64,000 bases of DNA from Pseudomonas parafulva NBRC 16636 = DSM 17004 (GTDB lineage Bacteria; Pseudomonadota; Gammaproteobacteria; Pseudomonadales; Pseudomonadaceae), in assembly GCF_000730645.1 (NCBI RefSeq), contig NZ_BBIU01000002.1:124001-188000 (forward strand). Direction: 5' to 3'. Each line of letters opens with the position of its first letter. The first letter of the stretch is position 1. The notes beneath the pieces are model-generated. The model did not search any database. It saw only the letters and a program-made list of their open reading frames with translations, and was not told where the DNA came from. Positions 19,937-28,349 of the stretch are shown here, in pieces. Both the position numbers and the translations under genes were made by a program.

Positions 19937-20257
19937 TTAGTACGCCAACCGTCTAACCGGCGTGCTCCCCCAACGAAGCTGCTGGTAACCGGTGTACGGA
20001 AGCAAGAGCGTGTCCGCCAAGGCCGATAACCCCATGTCCACGAAAACCGTATCTGCCGACCAGTGAGGGCCCGACCGTTCGGGGCTGCTCAGGTTGCAGA
20101 ACTGGTAAGCAACGCCGCTATAGGCTTGGGGAATCGATCGGCATTCCGATCCCCACTTCGCCAGGTTGTCCACCGCTTTTGACTTGTCGGATACCGTCGC
20201 GACCGTGCCGCACCCGCTCAGCACTACTGCCAGTGCGCACCCCATCCATGTTTTCAT
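19937..20257 (-). CDS. YceK/YidQ-like lipoprotein
   Basis: A 106-residue lipoprotein with signal peptide and lipobox LSGC (Cys16), then a small domain with YSGVAYQFCNLSS and LLPYTGYQQLRWG. It matches the YceK/YidQ (DUF1375) type, probably in the outer membrane or periplasmic face of the inner membrane. ATG 20257 is preceded by AAAGGGGAA. The 86 bp between it and the GrpB-like gene hold nothing obvious. Function unknown. Confidence 0.8.
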   Translation of the reverse strand: MKTWMGCALAVVLSGCGTVATVSDKSKAVDNLAKWGSECRSIPQAYSGVAYQFCNLSSPERSGPHWSADTVFVDMGLSALADTLLLPYTGYQQLRWGSTPVRRLAY

Positions 20258-20403
20258 GGCATTCCCCTTTAGAAAACGCGCCGTCGATGATGGCCGAATC
20301 ATAGCGCACCCATGCCGGAGTGGTCCCGTGCAGCGCTGAACTCGCTATTGTGAACGCCTTGGCATTCCTCTAGCCTGCCGGTAAACAGGGCAGGCTCGCA
20401 GCG

Positions 20404-21405
20404 GTGGATCAATTGCAACTTGATGATGACTGTAACAACGCTGCCGAACGTGCTGTACAAAATGCCATGCTCAACGCAACCCCTGACTGCGTGAAGATAC
20501 TGGCACCTGACGGCACCTTGCTGGCAATGAACAAGGCAGGGTGCGCTGCACTGGGGATACCGGCTGAACAGGTTAATGGCCTACCCTGGGTTCCCTTGTT
20601 GCCAGTGCCCGTGCAGCCATCCGCCCAGGCGTCTTTGCAGGCGGCATTGGCCGGGCAGGTAGCCAGATTTTCTGGCCACAGCGCCTCTGCACAGCGGGTA
20701 TTCCACTGGGACAACCTGCTTACGCCCGTAACCGATTTGCAGGGGCAGGTGGTGTCGGTTCACTGCGTTTCCAGGGACGTCACTGAGCAGACGCTGCTGC
20801 GCAAAGAACTGGACCTGGCCCTTGAGCGGGAACAGTTGTTGTCCCGCGAGATGCTTCACCGCATCCAGAACTTGCTGTCGGTGGTGCAGGCTGTGGTATC
20901 CATGGCGGACCGCGAGGCCAGGGCGACGGCGGCCACCGACAGTGTCGCCAGCATCGTCAATGCCAAGCTGGGTGCGCTGTCACGGGCTTATGGCGTGATA
21001 CTCGACAACCCTGACGGGGCCGCAGTCGACATGGCGGTTTTGGCAGGCTCGGTGTTGAGCCCTTATGTAGCCCAATGCCGAATCAGCGGGCCTGGGTACC
21101 CGTTACCCGCGCGCTTGCGCAACACACTCGCATTGTGTATCCACGAACTCGCCACTAACTCCATCAAGTATGGCGCCTTGGGGGCCATGGAGGGCTTGGT
21201 ACATTTCCAGTGGTCGATACACGAGCAGGTGCTGCAAGTGGACTGGCGCGAAGCAGGGGGGCCGGAGGTGTCGGCAGACAGCGGCGAGGCCGGCTTCGGC
21301 ACGACGATGATCGAGCGGCTGGCGAGGGCTGCGGGTGGTGAGGTCATCTGGAACTGGCACCGTGAGGGGCTTGTTGCGCACCTGAAACTGCCGCTCGCAG
21401 AATAA
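20404..21405 (+). CDS. PAS-domain sensor histidine kinase, HWE/HisKA_2 type
   Basis: A 333-residue soluble kinase. A PAS domain occupies about 15-130 (MLNATPDCVKILAPDGTLLA, ending VHCVSRDVTEQTLL). The dimerisation/phosphoacceptor helix has EMLHRIQNLLSVV (His about 153), and a HATPase domain follows with an N box (CIHELATNSIKYGALG) and G box (GFGTTMIERL). This arrangement is typical of HWE or HisKA_2 kinases, often stress- or light-linked. No membrane segment and no adjacent response regulator. The GTG start gives a short tail before the PAS; other starts downstream (ATG at about codon 22) are possible. It lies just before the SOS umuDC operon but has its own 3' gap. Confidence 0.85.
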   Translation: MDQLQLDDDCNNAAERAVQNAMLNATPDCVKILAPDGTLLAMNKAGCAALGIPAEQVNGLPWVPLLPVPVQPSAQASLQAALAGQVARFSGHSASAQRVFHWDNLLTPVTDLQGQVVSVHCVSRDVTEQTLLRKELDLALEREQLLSREMLHRIQNLLSVVQAVVSMADREARATAATDSVASIVNAKLGALSRAYGVILDNPDGAAVDMAVLAGSVLSPYVAQCRISGPGYPLPARLRNTLALCIHELATNSIKYGALGAMEGLVHFQWSIHEQVLQVDWREAGGPEVSADSGEAGFGTTMIERLARAAGGEVIWNWHREGLVAHLKLPLAE

Positions 21406-21476
21406 CGCCGTCAGCGCGACCTCGTCCGTCCGAAATCCGCTTATCCAGATTGACCAGGCTACCGATGCGAGATTTA

Positions 21477-21492
21477 CTGTATATGCATACAG
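21477..21492. promoter_or_regulatory. LexA (SOS) box of umuDC
   Basis: CTGTATATGCATACAG, a near-ideal CTG-N10-CAG site, 20 bp before the umuD start. Confidence 0.93.
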
Positions 21493-21511
21493 CTCGCATT
21501 GGACTTTTTTC

Positions 21512-21940
21512 ATGAGCATCACTTTTCTGGGTTGGCCACTCGGTAGCACTGGCCCATTTCCGCTCTACTCATTCCATGTTCCCGCCGGTTTTCCATCCCC
21601 TGCGGCAGATCATATGGAGGGGCACATTTCCCTCGATGAGCTGTTCGATATCCGCGCCCCTCATGTGTATCTGGTGAGGGTGGAAGGGGACAGCATGCAA
21701 GGGGCGGGTATCTATTCGGGCGATATCGTTATCGTGGACCGTGGGCGTGAACCGGAGCACGGCGATATCGTCATTGCCGCCCTGAACAGCGAGCCGGTGT
21801 GCAAGCGCCTTCATCGCCGTGACGGCGTGGTAATGCTCAAGTCCGAGAACCGTAACTACCCGCCACGTCATGTCGGGGAAGGGGACGATATGGTGGTCTG
21901 GGGCGTAGTGCGCTACAGCGTTCGCGACCATGCGCAGTGA
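21512..21940 (+). CDS. umuD: UmuD-type SOS mutagenesis protein (RulA-like)
   Basis: Self-cleaving subunit of DNA polymerase V, 142 residues. It shows the peptidase S24 serine in VEGDSMQGAGI (Ser61), the catalytic lysine in PVCKRLHRR (Lys98) and an N-terminal cleavage site around PAGFP (Ala25-Gly26). After RecA-stimulated cleavage UmuD' joins UmuC for translesion synthesis. A LexA box lies 20 bp upstream and umuC overlaps by 11 bp, the normal operon structure. Confidence 0.94.
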   Translation: MSITFLGWPLGSTGPFPLYSFHVPAGFPSPAADHMEGHISLDELFDIRAPHVYLVRVEGDSMQGAGIYSGDIVIVDRGREPEHGDIVIAALNSEPVCKRLHRRDGVVMLKSENRNYPPRHVGEGDDMVVWGVVRYSVRDHAQ

Positions 21941-23204
21941 GCCTCTATTCGCACTGATCGATTGCAACGCATTCTATGCGAGTTGCGAACGGGTATTCAG
22001 GCCAGACCTGGCCAGGACGCCGATCGTGGTACTGAGCAACAACGACGGCTGTGTGATCGCCAGGTCATACGACGCCAAGCCTTACGTGAAAATGGGTGAG
22101 CCGTACTTTCAGGCGCGGGAAAAGCTTAGCCGGCATGGCGTTGTCGCGTTCAGCAGCAACTATGCCTTGTATGGGGACATGAGCGAGCGTGTGATGACGC
22201 TGATCGAGGGCATGGTGCCAGCGTTGGAGGTTTACAGCATCGACGAGTGCTTTGCCGACCTGTCAGGTATTCAGCAAGGCCTCACGCAGTTCGGTAACAG
22301 CCTGCGTACTCGCGTGTTGCAATGCACCGGCATCCCTGTAGGCGTAGGCATCGCCGGTACCAAGACGCTTGCCAAGCTGGCCAATCACATGGCCAAGAGA
22401 CTGTTGAGCCAGACGGACGGTGTGATCGACATCACCGACCCGGTCAAGCGTGACTGGGTACTGCGTAACTCCAAGGCCAGTGATGTGTGGGGTATCGGCC
22501 GCAAGATGACCGCCCACCTGGAGGCCATGGGCATCTACACGGCAATGGACCTTGCCAGGGCCGACGCCCGTACCCTTCGGCAGAAGTTCAGTGTGGTGGT
22601 GGAAAAGACCGCCCGTGAACTGGGGGGCACACCGTGCCTGGAACTGGAGGACGTGGAGATGGCCAAGCATGAGATCTGCAGCAGCCGTATGTTTGGCGAA
22701 CGCTTGAGCGACCTGCCGCCGATCAAGCAGGCAGTGGCCACTTATGTGGGGCGCGCTGCGCAAAAGCTGCGGGCACAGGGCTCGCTGTGCAAGCGCATGC
22801 GCGTGAGCATCCGCACCGGCATGTTCAATCCCAAGGAGGCCCACCATGCTCAGGGAGCATTGGTGGAGTTGCCATACCCAACCTGCGACACGTTACTGAT
22901 GACAAGATTAGCCACCGATGCGGTGTCAAAGATCTTCCGGCCCGGTTTCCGCTATAGCAAGGCGGAGGTCTTGCTAATGGATCTGCGGCAACCTGGTGAG
23001 TTCTCGGAGGATTTGTTCGCGCTCAATCAGCCTGTTGCAAGTGGCCGGCTCATGCGAGTTATGGATGACATCAACGACCGCTGGGGCCGCGGGACGATGC
23101 GTACTGCAAGTGTGCCTCTTATTCCGGATTGGGGAATGAAAAGAGGGATGATGAGCCAGTCCTACACCACGCGGATTGATCAGTTATGGACTGTCAAATG
23201 TTGA
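21930..23204 (+). CDS. umuC: UmuC-type error-prone DNA polymerase V subunit (RulB-like), complete copy
   Basis: Y-family translesion polymerase, 424 residues. The catalytic carboxylates are in FALIDCNAFYASCE (Asp11) and YSIDECFADL (Asp105/Glu106). The helix-hairpin-helix region (KASDVWGIGRKM) and the UmuC C-terminal domain (SQSYTTRIDQLW near the end) are present. The first ~145 codons are unique in this window. From 22366 the gene is repeated at 60220-61058 with no length change. Identity with that copy is about 97% by my count up to ~22828, then falls to roughly 70-75% for the last ~375 bp, so this gene is a mosaic. It lies at the left edge of a 37-kb inserted segment. Confidence 0.93.
   Translation: MRSEPLFALIDCNAFYASCERVFRPDLARTPIVVLSNNDGCVIARSYDAKPYVKMGEPYFQAREKLSRHGVVAFSSNYALYGDMSERVMTLIEGMVPALEVYSIDECFADLSGIQQGLTQFGNSLRTRVLQCTGIPVGVGIAGTKTLAKLANHMAKRLLSQTDGVIDITDPVKRDWVLRNSKASDVWGIGRKMTAHLEAMGIYTAMDLARADARTLRQKFSVVVEKTARELGGTPCLELEDVEMAKHEICSSRMFGERLSDLPPIKQAVATYVGRAAQKLRAQGSLCKRMRVSIRTGMFNPKEAHHAQGALVELPYPTCDTLLMTRLATDAVSKIFRPGFRYSKAEVLLMDLRQPGEFSEDLFALNQPVASGRLMRVMDDINDRWGRGTMRTASVPLIPDWGMKRGMMSQSYTTRIDQLWTVKC
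22366..23204 (+). repeat. Direct repeat (left copy) of umuC codons ~146-424
   Basis: Same orientation and same length as 60220-61058, with a constant offset of 37,854 bp. The shared segment begins CGCTTG(C/T)CAAGCTGGCC. The first ~463 bp are nearly identical (about 14 differences counted by eye); the rest is clearly diverged. The two copies bracket the catabolic region. Confidence 0.9.
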
Positions 23205-23625
23205 GCTTGCCTGCTTAGTAACTCTGTGGCTGTGATGTACGAGCCCAATTTCGGAAGTAGAAATCTCGCTCGTTACCAGTCCTCGAAAGGAAAATGTAGC
23301 GTTCTTAACGCGCCCGCCGACCTTGCCGTCGTTCTTGGCTGAACTGGTGGTTTCAGCAAGTGTAGAGGAACACCTCGATCAGTTTTCGGGAAGCGACAAT
23401 ACCTATCTGACTCAAATCTTCCTGTGTTTGCCGTTGGCAAAAGAAAGCCCGCTGTCAGGCGGGCAAAGGAGCATCTATCACGTAGGGATAGCTTGAGTAT
23501 GCTCGACGCGAAGTAAAAAAGAGTGAAGGAAAAGTATCCCCCGATGTAATGGTTTTGGTTGACTCAGGTGATTGACTGAGTAGTCCTTTGCTTGGCTGAC
23601 ACCCTCATTTCACGTCATACCCGGA
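23205..23625. other. Gene-free interval at the left island edge, with a minus-strand terminator
   Basis: 420 bp with no convincing ORF. A hairpin GCCCGC-CTGACA-GCGGGC (23447-23464, minus strand) followed by TTTCTTTT is a good terminator for the leftward operon ending at 23626. Another inverted repeat ACTCAG-GTGATTGA-CTGAGT lies at about 23562-23581. I found no integrase, no insertion-sequence ends and no tRNA here. Confidence 0.6.
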
Positions 23626-24921
23626 TCACAGGAAGCGGTCAAAGCTATAGGGACTAGGATCGATCAACGGCGTTTGTTGCGAAACCAGATCTGCTGCTAA
23701 CTGACCCGCAGCAGGCGAGGTGCCGAAACCGTGACCGGAAAAACCGGTCGCCAGGGTCAGTCCGGGCAAAGTCGATACTGAGCTAATGACTGGGTTTGAG
23801 TCAGGGGTCACGTCAATTGTCCCGGCCCACGCAGAAGCGATCCGTGCTTGCTCAAACACCGGCCACGCAGCCCTGAGGTTGCGCAGTGCGTCGTCGTTCA
23901 ACGCAACATTTGCCTGAGGGTCTTGAACCCGGACTTTTTCAAAGGGCGATACATCCGTGGCCTTCCAGCGCCGCGCCAGGGCAATATCCTTAAGGAAGTA
24001 TTTGCCCAGACTGATCTGCAGAAAGTCGCGCTGCGCGCGAAGCTGTGGCAAGTAGCGTGTACCCAGCAGCAGGTGATCGAGGGTAAGGAATGCATCCAGT
24101 TTCCCACGCTGGGTGATGATGAAGCCTCCATCCTTGTGTTTACGGAATGAAAAGTCTGGAGCGCCCACAGCAATCTCCGTGGGGCCTTCCATCGGTTCTG
24201 TGCGCAGCACTGAGCAGGTCAACGGCAAAGTCGGGAGGTCGATTTTCAGGTTGCCGAGGAATTTACGCGACCATAGACCGCCAGCCAGCAGCACTTGATC
24301 ACAGCGAATCTCGCCTTGTTCGGTGACCACGCCGCTGACGCATCCGGCACTGGTCTGAAGGGTGCGTACCGCGCAGTTTTCAACGATCACTGCTCCCTTG
24401 GCCATCGCCGCACGGGCAATTGCGCTGGCCGCCAAGGTTGGCTCCGCACGAGCATCTGAGGCAGTGTAGATAGCACCGGCCCAGTCAGTGCGCCCTCCAG
24501 GAACCATTCTGGCGATCTCGCCATTGCTAAGCAGGCGCGAGTCCAGACCAAGGTGTTCGACGCTCTTCAGCCAACCTTCGTGCATGCCCATCTGCGTGTC
24601 GTTACGACCCACGAACATGATTCCGGCCTGCCGGTAGCCCACGTCACTCCCGACCCGTTGCGGCATTTCGGCCCAGAGTCGATCGGCCGCCAAGGCAAGA
24701 GGGATGTCGTGTGCATGGCGGTTGGTTTTACGCACCCAGCCAAGGTTGCGCGATGACTGCTCGCCTGCGATACGACCTTTCTCCAGCACCACTACCGGGA
24801 TTTTGCGCTCGGCGAGAGTCAGCGCGGCGGTCAGGCCTATGATGCCACCACCGATGATCACGACAGTGGTCGCTTCCGGTTGATGGGGGCTGGTGATTAC
24901 AGGGTCGATAGCAGGGGACAT
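23626..24921 (-). CDS. FAD-dependent amine/D-amino-acid oxidoreductase (DadA-like)
   Basis: A 431-residue flavoprotein of the DAO superfamily. The FAD-binding motif VVIIGGGIIGLTAALTLA is near residue 22, followed by VVVLEKGRIAGEQSSRN; a C-terminal ATGFSGHGFGTSPAAGQLAA is the second FAD segment. Such enzymes oxidise amines or amino acids to imines with FAD. It is the third gene of an apparent leftward trio with RidA (51 bp upstream) and an ornithine-cyclodeaminase-like protein. RidA proteins hydrolyse reactive imines, so the trio makes sense as an amine oxidation unit. Aromatic amine as substrate is inferred from the island context; D-amino acid dehydrogenase is the main alternative. Confidence 0.8.
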   Translation of the reverse strand: MSPAIDPVITSPHQPEATTVVIIGGGIIGLTAALTLAERKIPVVVLEKGRIAGEQSSRNLGWVRKTNRHAHDIPLALAADRLWAEMPQRVGSDVGYRQAGIMFVGRNDTQMGMHEGWLKSVEHLGLDSRLLSNGEIARMVPGGRTDWAGAIYTASDARAEPTLAASAIARAAMAKGAVIVENCAVRTLQTSAGCVSGVVTEQGEIRCDQVLLAGGLWSRKFLGNLKIDLPTLPLTCSVLRTEPMEGPTEIAVGAPDFSFRKHKDGGFIITQRGKLDAFLTLDHLLLGTRYLPQLRAQRDFLQISLGKYFLKDIALARRWKATDVSPFEKVRVQDPQANVALNDDALRNLRAAWPVFEQARIASAWAGTIDVTPDSNPVISSVSTLPGLTLATGFSGHGFGTSPAAGQLAADLVSQQTPLIDPSPYSFDRFL

Positions 24922-24972
24922 GGCATTACTCGGCGGTGATAAGTACAGGTGGCACGGTGCTGGTGTTAGGCG

Positions 24973-25395
24973 TTACTGGCCGAGGCGAATCAGCTTGACC
25001 TCGGCGCGCGAGGCCCCGCGATAGGCAGTGACTTCTAGCTCAACTTTGTAAACGGTAGAACCCAGCGGTGGGCAGGTGACCGTGGTGGCCGGGTCGATGC
25101 CACGAAACTTCTCGCCGATCACCTCCATAACGGCTGGCACGTCGCTCGGCTCTTGGATAAACACACGTGAACAAATCACGTCAGCCAGGCTGGCATCGAC
25201 GGCTGCCAAGGCGTTTTCAATATTGGCGAACACTTGGTGAGTCTGTTCGATCACGTCTTCGGCGATCAGTTGAGTCTGCGGGTTACGGCCAGCAGTGTTG
25301 GAGACATAGATCCAGTTATCGACCGCCACCAGGCGGGAGTAGCTGGCCATGTCTTCAAACTTGGAGCCGGTTTTCAGTTTGGTGATTTGGGTCAT
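24973..25395 (-). CDS. RidA (YjgF/YER057c/UK114) family imine deaminase
   Basis: A 140-residue RidA-like protein: MTQITKLKTGSKFEDMASYS, then NWIYVSNTAG, then NIENALAAVDASLADVICSR with the arginine expected near the active site, and a C-terminal VELEVTAY. RidA proteins hydrolyse enamine/imine intermediates to keto compounds and ammonia. Start chosen at 25395 (MTQITK...). It lies between the ornithine-cyclodeaminase-like gene and the flavoprotein, 29 and 51 bp from its neighbours, so one operon. The neighbourhood suggests it clears imines made by the flavoprotein. Confidence 0.88.
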   Translation of the reverse strand: MTQITKLKTGSKFEDMASYSRLVAVDNWIYVSNTAGRNPQTQLIAEDVIEQTHQVFANIENALAAVDASLADVICSRVFIQEPSDVPAVMEVIGEKFRGIDPATTVTCPPLGSTVYKVELEVTAYRGASRAEVKLIRLGQ

Positions 25396-25424
25396 GGAGA
25401 AGCCTTCATTGCGAGAGAAATCGA

Positions 25425-26564
25425 TTAGCTGAGAACGGGTTGTTCCCAAAGATTTAGCTTGACGCCGATGCCTTTCTCGATGGCATTGCGGTACACCACG
25501 GTGCCCCAGGCGACGTCCTCCACCGGCATGCCGCCGACGGACATGAGGATGATTTCCTCGTCGTTCAGGCGTCCCGGCGCTTCACCGGCGATGATCTTGC
25601 CGATGTCCTCGACCTGCTCGGCCTGCAGGGTGCCTTCGGCAATCATGTCCATGAAGCGCACGCCCACCAGCGGCACATGGTTGTGGGCCGGTTTGGGGAG
25701 TTCTTCGAACCAAGCTTCGTAGAGGCCGGTGTTGTCCACCACCTTGCGCACATCGGCCTGTTCCATCCCAGCGTCGATGCTGCACGGGGCGGGCATGGCT
25801 AGGAAGGCGCCGGGCTTGACCCATTCGCGCTTCACCAGCGGGTAGAGGGATGGGTCGCCGACTTCACCGGAACTGCAGTAGCTGACCAGGTCGGAGTCGC
25901 GTACCACTTCTTCCAGGGTCTGTACCACCCGCACGTTGGTGATCTGCGGGAAGGCGGTGTTCAACCAGCTGACGAACGCGTCGAGATTCTTCTGGCCGCG
26001 GCCTTTGATCTTGATCGTATCGACCTGTGGGCACACGGCCATGAACGCGGCGACCGTAGTCTTACCCATCACTCCCGGGCCGGCCAGGCCGATGACCTTT
26101 GAATCCTTGCGTGCCAAGTGACGGGCGCCGACGCCCGGGATCGCGCCGGTACGGTAGGCTGAAAGTAGGTTGGCTGACATGTGCGCGAGCGGGGCGCCGG
26201 TGTCGGCGTCATTAAGGGTGAGCATCAGGATCGAGCGCGGAAGGCCCTTTTCGCGGTTCGCGATGTTGGAGCCGTACCATTTTGCGCCTGCGGTCTGGAA
26301 GTTACCGCCGAGGTAGGCGGGCATCGCCATCATGCGGCGGTCGGCGGTTGGCTTGGGCATGGTGGAGAACGGTGAATGCTCGGGGAAGGTGATCATTGCG
26401 CCGTGCGAGTCACTGTTCGGACCGGCCATGCGGTAGTCGCCGTGGTAGAGCAAACCGAACATTTCTTCCATGGTGTCGACGCAGGCGGGCATGTCAGTCA
26501 CGCCTGCGCGGATCATGTCCTGTTCGGAGAGGTAGATGAAATCGATACGGGTGTCGAAGGTCAT
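25425..26564 (-). CDS. Ornithine cyclodeaminase/mu-crystallin family protein (type annotated as tyramine oxidase subunit B)
   Basis: A 379-residue protein of the OCD/mu-crystallin superfamily: N-terminal substrate domain (LSEQDMIRAGVTDMPACVDT), then a Rossmann domain with VIGLAGPGVMGKTTVAAFMA and DLVSYCSSGEVGDPS. It is longer than classical OCDs (about 320-350). From memory, public databases annotate close relatives as tyramine oxidase subunit B, which fits an island with FeaR, FeaB-like and hpa genes; I could not verify this. ATG 26564 is preferred over an upstream GTG at 26576. First gene of the leftward trio with RidA and the flavoprotein. Confidence 0.78.
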   Translation of the reverse strand: MTFDTRIDFIYLSEQDMIRAGVTDMPACVDTMEEMFGLLYHGDYRMAGPNSDSHGAMITFPEHSPFSTMPKPTADRRMMAMPAYLGGNFQTAGAKWYGSNIANREKGLPRSILMLTLNDADTGAPLAHMSANLLSAYRTGAIPGVGARHLARKDSKVIGLAGPGVMGKTTVAAFMAVCPQVDTIKIKGRGQKNLDAFVSWLNTAFPQITNVRVVQTLEEVVRDSDLVSYCSSGEVGDPSLYPLVKREWVKPGAFLAMPAPCSIDAGMEQADVRKVVDNTGLYEAWFEELPKPAHNHVPLVGVRFMDMIAEGTLQAEQVEDIGKIIAGEAPGRLNDEEIILMSVGGMPVEDVAWGTVVYRNAIEKGIGVKLNLWEQPVLS

Positions 26565-26752
26565 AGCGGGTCTCACTGTACGGACGGCACCTAGGGGCCG
26601 CCGTATTGGGGTTTTATTGTTGTGTTACCCGGCTGGACCGGGCTGGACAGGTGATCTCAAGGTAATGGGCAGTTTCGCTAACGACTGGTAGGTCGTCTTG
26701 TTTGTGTCTGCCAGAGCAATTGATCATCTGTGCCAGCTCAATCGGTTCGTCT

Positions 26753-26875
26753 TCAATTCGGGTCGTCAGTTGAGGGCCTCGGCCCTTTGGCACGTCTCCA
26801 TTCGCTTAGGTGGTACACCACGCCAAACACGATAATTCCGCTGCAAATCAAGTAGCCCAGGAAGTGATTGCTCAT
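26753..26875 (-). CDS. Small single-pass membrane protein
   Basis: A 40-residue ORF starting MSNHFLGYLICSGIIVFGVV and continuing YHLSEWRRAKGPRPSTDDPN. One hydrophobic helix (about 5-21) is followed by a basic cytosolic tail (WRRAK). GAGGAAG lies a few bases before its ATG, and it begins 10 bp after the stop of the MFS gene, so it is almost certainly translated from the same mRNA. I do not recognise a family. Small proteins of this kind can accompany transporters. The rest of the interval 26577-26752 carries the promoter region of the trio operon. Confidence 0.6.
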   Translation of the reverse strand: MSNHFLGYLICSGIIVFGVVYHLSEWRRAKGPRPSTDDPN

Positions 26876-26884
26876 TGCACTTCC

Positions 26885-28108
26885 TCAGTGCCCAGCCAAT
26901 GAATAGCTTGCTGGCACGTCTCGCAGGCTCAGGGTGGTCAGCACGCAGACCAGCAGTGTGCTAACTGCTAGAAGCCCGGCCCAAGCCACCGGGCCGTGTT
27001 GCAGAACTACAGCAGCCAATGGCGAGGCGCTGGAAGACACTGATAGTTGGATGGCGCCGAGCAGGGCGGCGGTCGAGCCCAGGGATTTTTCTTGCGATGA
27101 CATCACCAGCGACATCAGCGTCGATTCTGTTATGCCAAGTCCGAATAGAGCTAAAGCAATGCCACCGGCTACACCGGGCATCCCCAGGCCGATCACTAAG
27201 CTGACCAAGGTCAGCAGGGCGCCAGCAACCATGCAACGCACGCCTAGCGCACTGAGCCTGTTCAAGCCAAGGCGCCCGATCAGCCGGCTGGCGAACAGGG
27301 CACCCAGCATCACTGACACGCCGGTGGCACCGAAAAGCAGGCCGAAGGCTTGTGCGGTCATGCCAAAGTGCTGCTGGTACACCAGCGTTGCGCCACCTAT
27401 GTAGGCGAACAGGAAGAAAAACACCGCAGCCACTGCCAGGGCTGGGCGTAGGAACCGCCGGTCAGCGAGGAGGGACAGGTAGGTTCGGCAAGCGCTGCCA
27501 AGGCTTAATGCTTCACGCTGATTGTGTGGCAGGGTCTCTGGCAGGTTCAAAAGACTGTTGACCCATACCACCAGGCCCATACCGGCCAGTGCCAGCATCA
27601 CCGCCCGCCAGCCGAAATGCGCGTCGATCACGCCGCCCAAAGCCGGCGCGAGGATCGGAGCTACACCTTCAATGGTCATCAACAGGGCGAACAGTTTGGT
27701 CGCGGCCACGCCATGGCTGACGTCACGCACCATGCTCATGATCACCACCAGAGTCAGAGCACTGCCGAGTCCTTGAAGGAAACGCAGTGTTATCAGAGCG
27801 TTCAGGCTCGGCGCCATCGCTGCGCCGAATGAGCACAGGATGAAGAGCAATAGGCCGGCCATCAGTGGTTTACGCCGACCGAAGGCGTCGACGATGGGGC
27901 CGAAGACTAGCTGCCCGGCCCCCATGGCAAGCAAGAAGAACGTCAGGGTCAGCTGCACATGGGTGAAGCTTGCCTGATAGTGATCGGCGATCTCCGGGAG
28001 ACTCGCCAGGTACATGTCGACCGCTGAAGGCCCCAGAGCGCCGATCAGGCCGAGGCTCAGCGCTAATCTGAACGGTACCAAAGAAGACTGATTGGTTTGC
28101 ATGGTCAT
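26885..28108 (-). CDS. MFS transporter, Bcr/CflA (drug efflux) type
   Basis: A 407-residue inner-membrane transporter with 12 predicted helices. DHA1 signatures: LGPSAVDMYLASLPEIA in the first helix region, GPIVDAFGRRKPLMAG for motif A, and VRDVSHG in the middle of the N half. Bcr/CflA-type pumps export drugs or amino acid-like compounds using the proton gradient. A clear TetR-type palindrome (28124-28141) lies 16 bp before the start, so expression is probably repressed by a TetR protein; none is adjacent. A small membrane protein gene follows 10 bp later. Start at 28108 or at the in-frame ATG 28102. Confidence 0.87.
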   Translation of the reverse strand: MTMQTNQSSLVPFRLALSLGLIGALGPSAVDMYLASLPEIADHYQASFTHVQLTLTFFLLAMGAGQLVFGPIVDAFGRRKPLMAGLLLFILCSFGAAMAPSLNALITLRFLQGLGSALTLVVIMSMVRDVSHGVAATKLFALLMTIEGVAPILAPALGGVIDAHFGWRAVMLALAGMGLVVWVNSLLNLPETLPHNQREALSLGSACRTYLSLLADRRFLRPALAVAAVFFFLFAYIGGATLVYQQHFGMTAQAFGLLFGATGVSVMLGALFASRLIGRLGLNRLSALGVRCMVAGALLTLVSLVIGLGMPGVAGGIALALFGLGITESTLMSLVMSSQEKSLGSTAALLGAIQLSVSSSASPLAAVVLQHGPVAWAGLLAVSTLLVCVLTTLSLRDVPASYSLAGH

Positions 28109-28123
28109 CTCTTTCAGTTTGCT

Positions 28124-28141
28124 ACCTACCGGTCGGTAGGT
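28124..28141. promoter_or_regulatory. TetR-type operator palindrome
   Basis: ACCTACC-GGTC-GGTAGGT, a perfect 7-bp inverted repeat around GGTC, right before the MFS gene. ACCNACCGGTCGGT-like palindromes are typical TetR-family sites. The TetR gene in the window (43464-44066) is 15 kb away, so the cognate regulator is unknown. Confidence 0.7.
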
Positions 28142-28318
28142 TTGCGAATCGTATGCTTGCGCGCCCGTGAGGTCAAACGCTGTAAACGTGCAGAGTGGCG
28201 GTCGTCACGCCCAGACAAAGGCGCTGGCACGCTGAGGCAAGCAGGCTCAGGGAGGAAAGGGGATAGTGACGCCGCCTCACCAGGGCAGCTTTCATACTTC
28301 ATAGATACAGCGCTTTGA

Positions 28319-28346
28319 CCGCTGGCCATGGGCCGGCGGTTTTTTT
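28319..28346 (+). terminator. Hairpin with T-tract between MFS and porin genes
   Basis: CCGCTGGCC-ATG-GGCCGGCGG followed by seven T on the plus strand. No plus-strand gene precedes it in the ~180 bp from the operator, so it may end a lost or very small transcript, or act against antisense reading into the porin. Confidence 0.6.
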
Positions 28347-28349
28347 ATG

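Noticed and set aside
23205..23625. Integrase, transposase or attachment site at the left island edge
   Set aside because: Translated in all frames mentally without finding a recombinase motif; only a terminator and a small palindrome are visible.
28142..28318. Divergent tetR gene next to the TetR-type palindrome
   Set aside because: The interval has no open frame with a TetR helix-turn-helix; a deleted gene is only a guess.
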